The notes under the pieces: model-generated
Databases searched by the model: none
The model's input: the letters and a program-made list of their open reading frames with translations, nothing else
What the model was told of the DNA's origin: nothing
Shown here: in pieces, positions 9,293-18,885 of the stretch
How the letters are laid out: every line of letters starts with the position of its first letter
Position numbering within the stretch: the stretch's first letter is position 1
Program-made: the position numbers and the translations under genes
Assembly: GCF_019857205.1 (NCBI RefSeq)
Contig: NZ_JAHWXO010000005.1
Coordinates: 124,001 to 188,000 of the forward strand
DNA from: Qipengyuania pacifica
Lineage (GTDB): Bacteria; Pseudomonadota; Alphaproteobacteria; Sphingomonadales; Sphingomonadaceae
Length of the DNA: 64,000 nt
Reading direction: 5' to 3'

Positions 9293-9484
9293 TCAACGCC
9301 GGGCAGACGCCCGCCAGAACAAGAACAACCCGATCAGGAAGGTGATGCTGCCGTAGATGGCCCATTGCCGCTCGGCGAGCATGAAACTTTCTGCAGGCCA
9401 CATGACAATCCCGAGGCCCTGAAGTGCCCACAGGCCTCCGGAGAGCATGAGAGCTACTCCGAAGACCATGAGGACGAAGCGCAT
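9293..9484 (-). CDS. Small two-helix membrane protein
   Basis: A 63-residue protein with two hydrophobic helices, residues 1-22 and about 40-57, ending in W-R-A-S-A-R-R. No family recognised. The ATG at 9484 lies one base after the gltA stop; a longer ATG start at 9508 overlapping gltA by 23 nt is possible. Its stop abuts the stop of the convergent kinase-like gene within TGATCA (9290-9295). It is probably read through from gltA. Confidence 0.6.
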   Translation of the reverse strand: MRFVLMVFGVALMLSGGLWALQGLGIVMWPAESFMLAERQWAIYGSITFLIGLFLFWRASARR

Positions 9485-9485
9485 C

Positions 9486-10772
9486 TTAACGATCGCCGAT
9501 GGCGACATAGTCGCGTTGGGTCGGACCGGTATAAAGCTGGCGCGGACGGCCGATAACCTGTGCGGGATCCGAAATCATCTCGTTCCACTGCGCGACCCAG
9601 CCGACCGTGCGAGCAAGGGCGAAGAGGGCCGTGAACATGGTGGTCGGGAAGCCGATCGAGTTCAGGATGATGCCGGAATAGAAGTCCACATTGGGGAAGA
9701 GCTTCTTTTCCTTGAAGTAATCGTCGTTGAGCGCGAGCTCTTCGAGCCGGAGCGCGGTCTCGAAAACCGGATCGCTGACGTTGAGCGCTTCGAACACTTC
9801 GCGAAGCGTTTTCTGCATGACCGTCGCACGCGGATCGTAGTTTTTGTAGACGCGGTGACCGAAGCCCATGAGACGGAACGGGTCGTTCTTGTCCTTGGCG
9901 CGTTCGATATAATGCGGGATCTTGTCCGGCGAGCCGATTTCCTGCAGCATGTTGAGCGCGGCTTCGTTCGCGCCGCCATGCGCTGGGCCCCACAGGCAGG
10001 CAATGCCGGCCGCGATACAGGCGAAGGGATTTGCACCCGACGAGCCGGCAAGACGTACGGTCGATGTCGACGCGTTCTGCTCGTGGTCGGCGTGAAGGAT
10101 GAAAATCCGGTCCATCGCGCGCTCGATCGCAGGATGGATTTCGTATTCTTCAGCCGGAACGCCGAAGGTCATGCGCAGGAAGTTGCCGGTGTAGCTCAGC
10201 GAATTCTTCGGCTGCATGAAGGGCTGGCCGACCGAATATTTGTAGGCCATTGCCGCAATCGTCGGCATTTTCGCGATGAGGCGGTGGCTTGCGATCTTGC
10301 GCTGTTCGGGGTCCGAAATGTCGGTGCTGTCATGGTAGAACGCCGACAGCGCGCCGACCACACCGCACATGATGGCCATGGGGTGCGCGTCGCGGCGGAA
10401 ACCCTGGTAAAACTGACGCAGCTGATCGTGCACCATGGTGTGGCGCGTGATCGTGTAGGTGAAATCGTCGAGCTCGTCCTGCGACGGCAGTTCGCCGTTG
10501 AGCAGGAGGTAGCTGACTTCCATGAAGCTGGAATTTTCGGCTAGCTGACCGATCGGATAGCCGCGATGGAGCAGGACCCCTTCTTCGCCGTCGATATAGG
10601 TCAGCGCGCTTTCGCAGCTTGCCGTCGACTTGTAGCCTGGATCGTAAGTGAACTTGCCCGTCGTTCCGTAAAGCTTGCGGATATCGACCACATCCGGGCC
10701 AACACTGCCCTGCAGCACGGGAAATTCCTGGGTCTGTCCACCCAGATCAAGAGTTGCCTGCTTATCGGCCAC
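9486..10772 (-). CDS. gltA: Citrate synthase (type II)
   Basis: The product is 428 residues and matches hexameric type II citrate synthase, which condenses acetyl-CoA and oxaloacetate at entry to the TCA cycle. It has the family's N-terminal beta domain ([27 protein letters not shown]) and the catalytic histidine segments W-G-P-A-H-G-G-A-N and [13 protein letters not shown]. Start chosen at the ATG 10 nt after the gltX stop. The gene lies in a gltX-gltA run, an order seen in other alphaproteobacteria. Confidence 0.96.
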   Translation of the reverse strand: MADKQATLDLGGQTQEFPVLQGSVGPDVVDIRKLYGTTGKFTYDPGYKSTASCESALTYIDGEEGVLLHRGYPIGQLAENSSFMEVSYLLLNGELPSQDELDDFTYTITRHTMVHDQLRQFYQGFRRDAHPMAIMCGVVGALSAFYHDSTDISDPEQRKIASHRLIAKMPTIAAMAYKYSVGQPFMQPKNSLSYTGNFLRMTFGVPAEEYEIHPAIERAMDRIFILHADHEQNASTSTVRLAGSSGANPFACIAAGIACLWGPAHGGANEAALNMLQEIGSPDKIPHYIERAKDKNDPFRLMGFGHRVYKNYDPRATVMQKTLREVFEALNVSDPVFETALRLEELALNDDYFKEKKLFPNVDFYSGIILNSIGFPTTMFTALFALARTVGWVAQWNEMISDPAQVIGRPRQLYTGPTQRDYVAIGDR

Positions 10773-10782
10773 GCGTGTCTCC

Positions 10783-12231
10783 TCAGTCGTTCTCTTCGGT
10801 GCCTGTGGGCGAGGCCTGCGCGTCTATGCGAAGCAGCGACTCTTCCTTGCCCAACAGGACCAGCACATCGAAAATGCCGGGGGACGTGGTAGTCCCCGTC
10901 AGCGCTGCGCGCATGGGCTGCGCGAGCTTGCCAAGGCCCAGTTCGAGCTTCTCAGCATACGATTTCGTAGTGGCTTCCAGAGCCTCGCTTGTCCAGTCAT
11001 TTTGCACATGCAGCATTTCCGACAATCCGGCGAGGCGCTGGCGCGCTTCATCGTCCAGCAGGCCAGCGGCTTTGTCGGTCATTTCCAATGGCCGTTCCGC
11101 AAACAGAAACGCCGCGCCCTCAACCAGTTCGTTGATCGATTTCGCACGCGTCTTGAGGACCGGCATGGCCTGGGTCAGAAGATCGAGATCGGCCTGTCTG
11201 TCCATTCGCGCAGCCACGATTTTAGCGAGACGCGCGTCGTCCGCCTCACGGATATAATGGCCGTTGAGGTTCTGCAGCTTCTTGATGTCGAAGCGCGCCG
11301 GGCCTTTGCCCACGCCGTCGAGATCGAAGAGTTCTATCGCTTCCGACTTGGTGATTTCTTCACGGTCGCCATGTCCCCAGCCGAGGCGAAGGAGATAATT
11401 GAACAGCGCTTCGGGAAGGACACCTTCTTCGTCCCGATAGCCTTCGACGCCGACAGCGCCGTGGCGCTTGGACATCTTCGCACCGTCGGGCCCGTGGATC
11501 AGCGGAACATGGCCATAGACCGGATCGGGCCAACCGCCCTCGATTTCATCCATGGCGCGGATGATCGGCAACTGGCGGAATGCGTTATTGAGATGATCGT
11601 CGCCGCGGATCACATGGGTTACACCCATGTCGTGATCATCCACCACAACGGCGAGCATATAGGTCGGGGTCCCGTCTGCACGCAGCAGGACATAATCGTC
11701 GATTTCGCCATTCTTGACCGTAACCTCGCCCTGAACCGCGTCGTGGATCGTGGTTTCCCCGTCGGTCGGAACCTTGAGGCGAATTACGAACGGCACGCCG
11801 TCCGGGGCCTCGCTTTCGCTGCGGTCGCGCCAGCGGCGATCATACCGCATGGGCTGCTTGTTTGCCCGCTGTTCGGCTCGCATTTGCTCCAGCTCTTCGG
11901 AAGTGGCGAAGCACTTATAGGCGTGGCCGGCTTCCAGCAGCTTGTGGGCAACTTCGGCATGGCGTTCGGCCCGATCGGACTGGAATACAGGGGCATCGTC
12001 GAAGTCGAGACCCAACCAGTCTAGACCCTCGATAATCTTGTCGATAGCGTCTTGGGTACTGCGTTTCTGGTCGGTATCCTCGATCCGCAGAAGCGTGCGG
12101 CCGCCGTGATGGCGCGCATAGAGCCAGTTGAACAGTGCCGTCCGCGCACCTCCGATATGCAAATAACCGGTAGGAGAGGGAGCGAAGCGGGTGACGACCG
12201 GGGAATCCTTGCGGTCACTATCGCTTGCCAT
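10783..12231 (-). CDS. gltX: Glutamyl-tRNA synthetase
   Basis: A 482-residue class I aminoacyl-tRNA synthetase that charges tRNA-Glu with glutamate. The HIGH signature is present as H-I-G-G (residues 25-28) after F-A-P-S-P-T-G-Y-L, and the KMSKS loop as K-M-S-K-R. The C-terminal anticodon-binding domain is complete. Many alphaproteobacteria have two GltX-type enzymes, one of which also charges tRNA-Gln; which type this is cannot be decided here. It is transcribed away from comEC, with only 28 nt between the chosen start codons. Confidence 0.95.
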   Translation of the reverse strand: MASDSDRKDSPVVTRFAPSPTGYLHIGGARTALFNWLYARHHGGRTLLRIEDTDQKRSTQDAIDKIIEGLDWLGLDFDDAPVFQSDRAERHAEVAHKLLEAGHAYKCFATSEELEQMRAEQRANKQPMRYDRRWRDRSESEAPDGVPFVIRLKVPTDGETTIHDAVQGEVTVKNGEIDDYVLLRADGTPTYMLAVVVDDHDMGVTHVIRGDDHLNNAFRQLPIIRAMDEIEGGWPDPVYGHVPLIHGPDGAKMSKRHGAVGVEGYRDEEGVLPEALFNYLLRLGWGHGDREEITKSEAIELFDLDGVGKGPARFDIKKLQNLNGHYIREADDARLAKIVAARMDRQADLDLLTQAMPVLKTRAKSINELVEGAAFLFAERPLEMTDKAAGLLDDEARQRLAGLSEMLHVQNDWTSEALEATTKSYAEKLELGLGKLAQPMRAALTGTTTSPGIFDVLVLLGKEESLLRIDAQASPTGTEEND

Positions 12232-12259
12232 TTTCTCTCATTTCCTTTCAAACACTTGC

Positions 12260-14443
12260 ATGGCGAGGCAGGGGACGCCTTCAATACCTATGGGGGATGC
12301 GGGCGATACGGCCCACGAGACAGTGCCGCGCACTTGGCGTACGCACGGTGTCTTGTCCAGTTCCGCGCACAAGTTTGAAGCGTTTCTGGAGGCCGCCGAG
12401 TTCGACCGCGGGCCTTGGCTTACCGTTGCGTTCGGGTGCGGGATCGGACTGTGGTTCTATCTTGCCGCACCGTGGCAGTGGGTCGCGATGATTTCAGCAT
12501 TCTTGGGAATGGCTGTTCTCTCGTGGGCGGGTTGGCGCCATCAGCCCGGTCGCGCATTCACTCTTGCCGCAGTTATTTCATTGTCTCTGGCGGTTACTGC
12601 AGGCGTGTCGGTCGTGTGGGTCCGATCGGCGATCGTGGGCGCAGAACCGATTGCCTATCCACGTTTTGAGCGGATCGATGGGCGGGTCCTGAGCCGGGAA
12701 GAGCAGCCGGCTGAAGACAGGGTTAGGTTGGTCCTGGCCGCGCGCGACGGCGAGACGGGAAAAGCGCACGCATATCGGGTCAATGTGCTGCTGTCTGCGG
12801 ACAACCCGGAATTGCGAGAAGGTGCCAGGGTCAGGCTGTCGGCACGTCTCATGCCTCCGTCACCGCCGATCGTTCCCGGTGCGTACAACTTCGCCAGACG
12901 AGCCTGGTTCGATGGGCTTGCCGCAACTGGATCGGCTGTCGGCGATGTAGAGATCATCGAGCCGCCTGGCGCATCCCGACTGTCCATAGCATCCGCTCAG
13001 AGACAGCTCTCGCGACACGTTCGCGCCAATCTCGAAGGAACGTCCGGTGCCATCGCAGCCACCCTGGCGAGCGGCGACCGCGGAGCGATTCCCGAAACAG
13101 ACGAGGAGGCGATGCGCGATTCCGGGCTGACCCATTTGCTGTCTATCAGCGGCCTGCACGTGAGCGCGATCATAGCTGCGACCTATTTCCTGGTTCTGAA
13201 GCTGCTCGCGTTCTGGCCTTGGCTGACGCTGCGCATCCGGCTGCCGCTGGTGGCCGCCGGGGCATCGGCGATCGCCGGTATCGCCTATACATTACTTACC
13301 GGCGCCGAAGTGCCGACCGTGCGTAGCTGTATCGGAGCTCTGCTCGTACTCGTCGCTTTGGCTGTAGGACGAGAACCACTGTCCATGCGGATGATCGCTA
13401 TCGCGGCGGGAGTCGTGCTCGCGTTGTGGCCGGAATCGCTCGTCGGGCCGAGTTTCCAGATGAGTTTTGCGGCAGTCATCGCCATCGTATCGCTCCACAA
13501 TGTGCGTGCGGTACGGGACTTTCTCGCACCGCGACAGGAGAGCTGGCTGCGTCGCATGTCGAGACGGGCGGCAATGCTGTTCCTGACCGGACTGGTCATC
13601 GAGCTGGCCTTGATGCCAATCGTCTTATTCCATTTCCATCGCGCCGGTATTTATGGAGCGGCGGCCAATCTGATCGCCATTCCGCTGGTCACATTCATAT
13701 CGATGCCGCTGGTGGCGCTTGCTTTGGCGCTCGATCTGATTGGAGCGGGCGCGCCGGCTTGGTGGCTGGTGGGCAAGTCGCTCGACCTGCTGCTGGCCAT
13801 TGCCCATTTCTTCGCTGAGCAGCCGGGGTCGGTCAAACTTGCGCCGCGGATCGGTATGGGAGCGATGGGATTATACGTGGGCGGGGCGCTCTGGCTGGCG
13901 TTATGGCAAGGCAGGGCGCGCCTGCTGGGTTTCGCGCCAATTCTCGCCTCTGCCGTGCTGATGATCACCGCCCCGATACCCGATATCCTCATTACGCGTG
14001 ACGGGCGCGACATAGGCATTGCCAACGAGGCCGAGCGGTTGCTGGTTCTGCACGATCGCGAAGGCGGATATGCTCAGGACAATCTGCTTGAACTGGCCGG
14101 TACGGATCTGAGCCCTATCGCGATTGCCGACTGGCCGCGCAGCCGGTGCAGCGACCAGTTTTGCGTCTTCGCCCTAGAACGGGGTGGGCGGCCCTGGTCG
14201 GTCCTCGTCGCCCGTAATAGAGATCTCGTGGAAGAGCGGGCGCTGGCCGCGGCTTGCATGCGGGCCGACATCGTCATTGCCGACCGGTATCTGCCGTACA
14301 GTTGTCAGCCGCGCTGGCTCAAAGCGGACAGAAGATTTCTCGACCGGGAAGGGGGCGCTTCGATCTATCTGGCAGACCAAAGGATCGATACGGTTGCCCA
14401 GGATCAGGGCGAGCATGGATGGTGGCGCGCGCCGCGTGAGTAG
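12260..14443 (+). CDS. comEC: ComEC/Rec2 family DNA-uptake membrane channel
   Basis: About 727 residues. It has N-terminal hydrophobic segments with a DUF4131-like soluble insertion (S-A-R-L-M-P-P, P-G-A-Y-N-F-A-R-R), the competence core S-G-L-T-H-L-L-S-I-S-G-L-H-V-S-A, about ten membrane helices, and a C-terminal region resembling a degenerate metallo-beta-lactamase domain without the H-x-H-x-D-H motif. ComEC carries single-stranded DNA across the inner membrane during transformation. Start uncertain: ATG 12260 avoids overlap with gltX but lacks a clear ribosome-binding site; ATG 12290 is an alternative. No other competence genes are in the window. Confidence 0.88.
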   Translation: MARQGTPSIPMGDAGDTAHETVPRTWRTHGVLSSSAHKFEAFLEAAEFDRGPWLTVAFGCGIGLWFYLAAPWQWVAMISAFLGMAVLSWAGWRHQPGRAFTLAAVISLSLAVTAGVSVVWVRSAIVGAEPIAYPRFERIDGRVLSREEQPAEDRVRLVLAARDGETGKAHAYRVNVLLSADNPELREGARVRLSARLMPPSPPIVPGAYNFARRAWFDGLAATGSAVGDVEIIEPPGASRLSIASAQRQLSRHVRANLEGTSGAIAATLASGDRGAIPETDEEAMRDSGLTHLLSISGLHVSAIIAATYFLVLKLLAFWPWLTLRIRLPLVAAGASAIAGIAYTLLTGAEVPTVRSCIGALLVLVALAVGREPLSMRMIAIAAGVVLALWPESLVGPSFQMSFAAVIAIVSLHNVRAVRDFLAPRQESWLRRMSRRAAMLFLTGLVIELALMPIVLFHFHRAGIYGAAANLIAIPLVTFISMPLVALALALDLIGAGAPAWWLVGKSLDLLLAIAHFFAEQPGSVKLAPRIGMGAMGLYVGGALWLALWQGRARLLGFAPILASAVLMITAPIPDILITRDGRDIGIANEAERLLVLHDREGGYAQDNLLELAGTDLSPIAIADWPRSRCSDQFCVFALERGGRPWSVLVARNRDLVEERALAAACMRADIVIADRYLPYSCQPRWLKADRRFLDREGGASIYLADQRIDTVAQDQGEHGWWRAPRE

Positions 14444-14458
14444 GCGCGCGCCAGCAAA

Positions 14459-15148
14459 TCAGTGGTAGCGGCGGAGCAGGCCCGCCAGTTTTCCCTGAAC
14501 CTGAACCCGGTGTGGTTCATAAACTTGCGCTTCGTATGCGCCATTGGCCGGATCGAGCACGACGCGGCCTGCATCCTTGCGAAGGTATTTCAGGGTCGCT
14601 TCTTCATTATCGACCAGCGCCACGACGATCTCGCCATCGCGAGCCGTGTCCGTGCGTTTTACCAGAGCGAAGTCGCCATCGAAGATCCCGGCTTCGATCA
14701 TGGAATCTCCGGAAACTTCCAAGGCATAATGTTCGCCCGGACCGAGCAGCGCGGCCGGCACAGGCATGCTGGACTGACCTTCGATCGCTTCGATCGGGGC
14801 GCCGGCGGCAATCCGCCCATGAAGCGGAACATCGATGATGTCGTTTGCCGGTTCGGGCGCCACCGCCTTTGCCGGGATCGCAGCCGATACGGCGTCGTTT
14901 GCCGCCACCGGAGCGGGCGACCCCATCACGGCATTTTCAGGAAGCTTGACCACCTCCAGCGCGCGCGCCCGATTGGGGAGGCGCCGGATGAAGCCGCGTT
15001 CTTCAAGCGCCGAGATCAGGCGGTGTACGCCCGACTTGCTCTTCAGATCGAGCGCTTCCTTCATTTCTTCGAAGCTGGGGGAAATGCCGGTGTCTTCCAG
15101 ACGCTGCTGGATGAACCGGATCAATTCGTGCTGCTTGGCGGTCAGCAT
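14459..15148 (-). CDS. lexA: LexA repressor, SOS regulator
   Basis: A 229-residue LexA. The N-terminal winged helix begins [13 protein letters not shown]; a long alanine/proline linker follows, usual in alphaproteobacterial LexA; then the S24 protease domain with the A-G cleavage site (R-I-A-A-G-A-P), the catalytic serine in S-G-D-S-M-I and the lysine in L-V-K-R-T-D. It represses DNA-damage genes and cleaves itself when RecA is activated. The ATG at 15148 is chosen because the winged helix starts there. A consensus LexA box lies 37-51 nt upstream, so it should regulate itself. It follows trpC with a 308-nt gap. Confidence 0.95.
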   Translation of the reverse strand: MLTAKQHELIRFIQQRLEDTGISPSFEEMKEALDLKSKSGVHRLISALEERGFIRRLPNRARALEVVKLPENAVMGSPAPVAANDAVSAAIPAKAVAPEPANDIIDVPLHGRIAAGAPIEAIEGQSSMPVPAALLGPGEHYALEVSGDSMIEAGIFDGDFALVKRTDTARDGEIVVALVDNEEATLKYLRKDAGRVVLDPANGAYEAQVYEPHRVQVQGKLAGLLRRYH

Positions 15149-15456
15149 TGTGCGAACTCCGTATCGCGTGTTCACAAAAGGCGTGAACGAATGCGGAACA
15201 ATTAAGCAACCAAAATTGCAAAGTCAAGCAATTCAGCCGTTCCTTGCGGAACAACCGTTCATGGTTCGATCCGGATCAGCGCGCTGAGAAACCGCTGTCG
15301 TTAAGCTTTTTGGGCGCGCAGGGGAGACATGGACCACATGGACCACTGTCCAGGGGGATAAAAAGTCCCCCCGCACCGAGGCCGAAATCGCGCTTGAACG
15401 CAGGAGGTTTCGTTTGCAGCCGACACCCATAGCCGGTCAGCAGCGTGTAGGACAGA
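15149..15456. other. Intergenic region between trpC and lexA
   Basis: This 308-nt stretch has no convincing gene. It holds the LexA box (15185-15199), an inverted repeat GTTCC-TTGC-GGAAC at 15239-15252, a direct repeat of CATGGACCA at about 15328-15345, and an inverted repeat GGGGGA/TCCCCC with an A-rich loop at 15353-15371 that could end trpC transcripts. A 72-codon minus-strand frame here has no ribosome-binding site or family features and was rejected. Confidence 0.5.
15185..15199 (-). promoter_or_regulatory. LexA (SOS) box upstream of lexA
   Basis: On the minus strand the site reads GTTC, then CGCATTC, then GTTC, an exact match to the alphaproteobacterial LexA operator GTTC-N7-GTTC. It lies 37-51 nt before the lexA ATG, a fitting place for autoregulation. 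Confidence 0.85.
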
Positions 15457-16242
15457 TCAGTTGCCGAGCAGGGTACGAGTTGCCGCTTCGACATCGCGTT
15501 GGCGCATCAGGCTTTCGCCGACCAGGAAGCTGTTCACCCCGGCGTGTGACAAGCGCTGGCAGTCTTCGAACCGAGAAATGCCGCTTTCGCCGACCAGAAG
15601 CGAACCCTCAGGTGCCAGAGGCGCCAAGGCTTCGGTCGTGGCGAGATCGGTCGAGAAGGTCCGCAGGTCCCGGTTGTTCACGCCAATGAGGCGCGACTGA
15701 AGCAGTGCTGCACGTTCCATCTCTGCGCGATCATGGACTTCTACCAATACGTCCATGCCATATTCCACCGTGGCCCGTTCGATCTCCACCATCGCACCAT
15801 CTTCGAGTGCGGCGACTATAATCAGGATCGCATCAGCGCCGAGTGCGCGCGCTTCGGCCACTTGCCAGGGATCGACCATGAAATCCTTGCGCAGGACGGG
15901 CAATTCACAAGCTGATCGCGCTTCGACCAGATAATCTTCGTGACCCTGAAAATACGGGGCGTCGGTGAGAACCGAAAGGCACGCAGCGCCCCCTGCAGCA
16001 TAGGCGCGGGCATGGGCAGCGGGATGGAAATCTTCCCGGATCAAGCCCTTCGACGGTGAAGCCTTCTTGATTTCGGCGATGAGGCCGAAGCCGGACCGTT
16101 CCGCACGTTCGAGCGCTGAACGGAAACCACGCGGGGCGGTCTGTTCGCGAGCGGAAGCGTCGAGATCGGCCAGCGACCGCATACGCTTGCGTGCGGCCAC
16201 TTCTTCCCGTTTGGTGGCGCAGATTTGTTCTAGCTTGTTCAT
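15457..16242 (-). CDS. trpC: Indole-3-glycerol phosphate synthase
   Basis: A 261-residue TIM-barrel enzyme that closes the indole ring in tryptophan synthesis. The N-terminus ([16 protein letters not shown]), [12 protein letters not shown] with the catalytic lysine, L-R-K-D-F-M-V-D, and G-V-N-N-R-D-L are all typical. Monofunctional, not fused to TrpF. It begins 1 nt after the trpD stop, so trpG-trpD-trpC form one unit. Confidence 0.96.
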   Translation of the reverse strand: MNKLEQICATKREEVAARKRMRSLADLDASAREQTAPRGFRSALERAERSGFGLIAEIKKASPSKGLIREDFHPAAHARAYAAGGAACLSVLTDAPYFQGHEDYLVEARSACELPVLRKDFMVDPWQVAEARALGADAILIIVAALEDGAMVEIERATVEYGMDVLVEVHDRAEMERAALLQSRLIGVNNRDLRTFSTDLATTEALAPLAPEGSLLVGESGISRFEDCQRLSHAGVNSFLVGESLMRQRDVEAATRTLLGN

Positions 16243-16243
16243 A

Positions 16244-17236
16244 TCAGGCGGCCATTGCGATCCAGCTTTCGAGCAAGGTCCTGGCTTTGCCGGAATCCAG
16301 TGCTTCGGCGGCGATTTCGGCGCCTTCCGTCCAGTCGTCCGTACGGTCGGCTACGATCAGAGTGGCCGCGGCGTTGAAAAGTACCGCGTCGCGATAAGGT
16401 CCGGGTGTGCCCGCAAGCAGGGCTTCCAGCGCGCGGGCATTGTGACGGGGATCGCCACCGCGAATAGCCTCGACCGGTGCGTGGGGCAGATTGGCATGTA
16501 CCGCGAGCACTCGGCGCATCTCGAAATCGTTGCCCTGAACGTCTGCCAGTTCGTTGCCGCCGGCAAGGCTTAGTTCGTCCAGCCCTTCGTCGCCCGAGGC
16601 GATGAAAGTGCGGTCGGTGCCTAGCTTTGCCTTGGCTGCGGCATAGATGGGGACATAGGCCGGGCGCGCGATACCGATAAGCTGCCGCTTCACGCCGGCC
16701 GGATTCGAAAGCGGACCCATCAGATTGAAGATCGTACGAACGCCAAGCTTCTGGCGAATGGGCTGGATCCGTCCCATGGCCGGGTGGTGGTTCTTGGCAA
16801 AAAGGAAGCAGATTCCGAGTTCCGCCAACGTCTTCTCGGCACTTTTTCCTGCAGCTTCCATGTCGAGGCCGAGTACCTCGAGCGTATCGGCCGCGCCGGA
16901 TTTGCTGCTGGCGGCCCGATTGCCGTGTTTGGCGACGGGCACGCCGCAAGCTGCGACGACGAGGCTGACAGCAGTCGAGACGTTGAGCGTGTGGTGTCCG
17001 TCACCCCCGGTTCCGCAGCAATCAACCGTGCCGTCGGGCGCGTCGACGGGAATGAGCCTTTGCCGCAGCGCGCGCGCAGCGCCGGCGATCTCGTCAGATG
17101 TCTCGCTCCTCGCGGACATATCGACCAGAAACCGTGCGATCGCATCGTCATCGGTTTCACCGTCGAGGATCCAGCCGAAAACCTCTTCTGCTTCCGCTTC
17201 CCCAAGATGTTGCTTTGCGTCGGGAAGCGTTTTCAT
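16244..17236 (-). CDS. trpD: Anthranilate phosphoribosyltransferase
   Basis: A 330-residue enzyme that joins anthranilate to PRPP. The glycine-rich PRPP loop G-T-G-G-D-G (followed by H-H-T-L-N-V-S-T-A) and [15 protein letters not shown] are intact. The ATG at 17236 is chosen because it gives the normal N-terminus (M-K-T-L-P-D-A) and overlaps the trpG stop by 4 nt. The open frame runs much further upstream, but that extension is antisense-style sequence inside trpG. Confidence 0.95.
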   Translation of the reverse strand: MKTLPDAKQHLGEAEAEEVFGWILDGETDDDAIARFLVDMSARSETSDEIAGAARALRQRLIPVDAPDGTVDCCGTGGDGHHTLNVSTAVSLVVAACGVPVAKHGNRAASSKSGAADTLEVLGLDMEAAGKSAEKTLAELGICFLFAKNHHPAMGRIQPIRQKLGVRTIFNLMGPLSNPAGVKRQLIGIARPAYVPIYAAAKAKLGTDRTFIASGDEGLDELSLAGGNELADVQGNDFEMRRVLAVHANLPHAPVEAIRGGDPRHNARALEALLAGTPGPYRDAVLFNAAATLIVADRTDDWTEGAEIAAEALDSGKARTLLESWIAMAA

Positions 17237-17847
17237 GCCGGGACCCTGGCGGCAATGCCGCAGATTTCGAGGAAGTTGGCGAGCAGGGCGTGACCATGTT
17301 CGGTCGCGATGCTTTCCGGGTGGAACTGGACCCCGTGTATGGGCAGATCGCGGTGTCGGAACCCCATGACGCTGCTGCCGTCGAGGCCCGGTGTTTCGCT
17401 GGTGGCATTCACGTCCAGGCAGGCGGGAATGTCTTCGACTACGAGCGAATGATAGCGCGTTGCCCTGAACGGAGACGGCAGTCCGGCAAATACGCCAGTG
17501 GCATCGTGCGTGACGGGTGACGTCTTGCCGTGCATCAGCCCCCCGCGGACCACGCGTCCGCCGAAAAACTGGCCGATGGATTGATGGCCGAGGCATACAC
17601 CGAGCAGCGGCTTTCCGGCGTCCGCACATGCTGCCACCAGATCAAGGCTGACGCCGGCTTCATTGGGCGTGCAGGGGCCCGGCGATATGAGATAACCTGC
17701 GTGACCTGCCAACAGAGCTTCATCGGCAGTGACGGCATCGTTACGCACGACTTCGACCTCAGCCCCCAGTTCCATCAGGTAATGGACTAGGTTGAAGGTA
17801 AAGCTGTCGTAATTGTCGATTACGAGGATTGATCGGCGGTCGGTCAT
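17233..17847 (-). CDS. trpG: Anthranilate synthase component II (glutamine amidotransferase)
   Basis: A 204-residue class I glutamine amidotransferase that feeds ammonia to TrpE. The nucleophile cysteine is in [10 protein letters not shown] (near residue 85) and the H-x-E pair in F-H-P-E-S-I. The N-terminal [10 protein letters not shown] matches TrpG/PabA. The ATG at 17847 gives that N-terminus; an in-frame start 4 codons upstream is possible. It may also serve aminodeoxychorismate synthase, as in some bacteria. It is separated from its partner trpE by two unrelated genes. Confidence 0.94.
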   Translation of the reverse strand: MTDRRSILVIDNYDSFTFNLVHYLMELGAEVEVVRNDAVTADEALLAGHAGYLISPGPCTPNEAGVSLDLVAACADAGKPLLGVCLGHQSIGQFFGGRVVRGGLMHGKTSPVTHDATGVFAGLPSPFRATRYHSLVVEDIPACLDVNATSETPGLDGSSVMGFRHRDLPIHGVQFHPESIATEHGHALLANFLEICGIAARVPA

Positions 17848-17922
17848 TCGTGGCGTCAATGGAGGCGCGATGCGCGGCTTTCAAGCAAGGAAAGCTGCGG
17901 GATGCGAAACGTCGGCGTGACG

Positions 17923-18885
17923 TCAGGCTTTCTTGCCTGCCAGCTTGTCCGTCGCCTTAACCAAACCGTCGACGATCCCGGTTTCTCCTGCGCTGTGCCC
18001 CGCATCGTGAACAATCCAAAGGTCGGCTTCGGGCCAGGCCTTTTTCAACTCCCACGCGGAGACAGGCGGAGTGCAGATGTCGTGGCGGCCCTGGACGATG
18101 ATACCGGGAATGCCGGCGAGCCTGTCGACGTTCTTCAGCAACTGCGCCTCTTCGAGGAAGAAATCCTCGAGGAAGAACTTGGCGCAGATGCGGGCAAAGG
18201 GAACGGCCTTGGAAGGATCGGCAAAACTGTCGAGCAGGGCGGGATCGGGAAGAAGTGTGGCGACGGTTCCTTCCCACAATGACCATTCCCTTGCCGCGGC
18301 AAGGCGCGTGTCTTCGTCATCGCTGGTCAGACGCTTGTGATAGGCCTTCACGAGGTCGCCGCGTTCGGCTTCTGGAATGAGGCCGGTGAAGTCGTCCCAC
18401 TGTTCGGCCATTATTTCGCTGGCGCCGTAGGAATAGAGCCAGTCCTTTTCCTTTTGTCGGCCGAGGAACACGCCGCGCAATACGAGCTCGCTTACCCGCT
18501 CGGGATATTTCTGGGCGTAGGCGAGGGCAAGGGTGGAGCCCCAGCTACCGCCGAAAGCCTGCCATTTTTCATGCCCGCACATTTCGCGCAGACGTTCGAT
18601 ATCTTCGACTATGCGCCAGGTATCGTTGTTTTCGATTTCAGCGAAAGGAAGCGATTTGCCGCAGCCGCGCTGGTCGAACAGAAGCACGTCGTAAAGTTCG
18701 GGGTCCCATTGGCGGCGATGGGCAGGCGACATCCCGCCACCCGGACCGCCGTGAAGGAAGACGGCCGGTTTCGCCCCCTTGGTGCCGACACGTTCCCAAT
18801 AGAGCGAATGGCCTTCGCCGACATCGAGCATCCCGGTTTGATAGGGTTCGATCTCGGGATAGAGGGCGCAGCGCGTATCGGTCAT
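17923..18885 (-). CDS. pip: Prolyl aminopeptidase (proline iminopeptidase, alpha/beta hydrolase)
   Basis: A 320-residue S33-family peptidase that removes N-terminal proline from peptides. The oxyanion segment H-G-G-P-G-G-G (residues 45-51), the nucleophile elbow G-G-S-W-G-S-T-L-A-L with Ser114, the late aspartate in Q-G-R-H-D-I-C-T-P and histidine in D-A-G-H-S-A-G-E give a complete triad. No signal peptide, so cytoplasmic. Its ATG overlaps the stop of the lipoprotein gene by 4 nt, placing it inside the trp-containing transcript. Confidence 0.93.
   Translation of the reverse strand: MTDTRCALYPEIEPYQTGMLDVGEGHSLYWERVGTKGAKPAVFLHGGPGGGMSPAHRRQWDPELYDVLLFDQRGCGKSLPFAEIENNDTWRIVEDIERLREMCGHEKWQAFGGSWGSTLALAYAQKYPERVSELVLRGVFLGRQKEKDWLYSYGASEIMAEQWDDFTGLIPEAERGDLVKAYHKRLTSDDEDTRLAAAREWSLWEGTVATLLPDPALLDSFADPSKAVPFARICAKFFLEDFFLEEAQLLKNVDRLAGIPGIIVQGRHDICTPPVSAWELKKAWPEADLWIVHDAGHSAGETGIVDGLVKATDKLAGKKA

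Noticed and set aside
15276..15494. 72-codon minus-strand frame between trpC and lexA
   Set aside because: Low-complexity composition, overlaps trpC, lacks a ribosome-binding site and any recognisable features.
16244..17629. 461-codon open frame beginning far upstream of trpD
   Set aside because: The extra N-terminal part is trpG read in another frame; the normal TrpD start at 17236 overlaps trpG by 4 nt.
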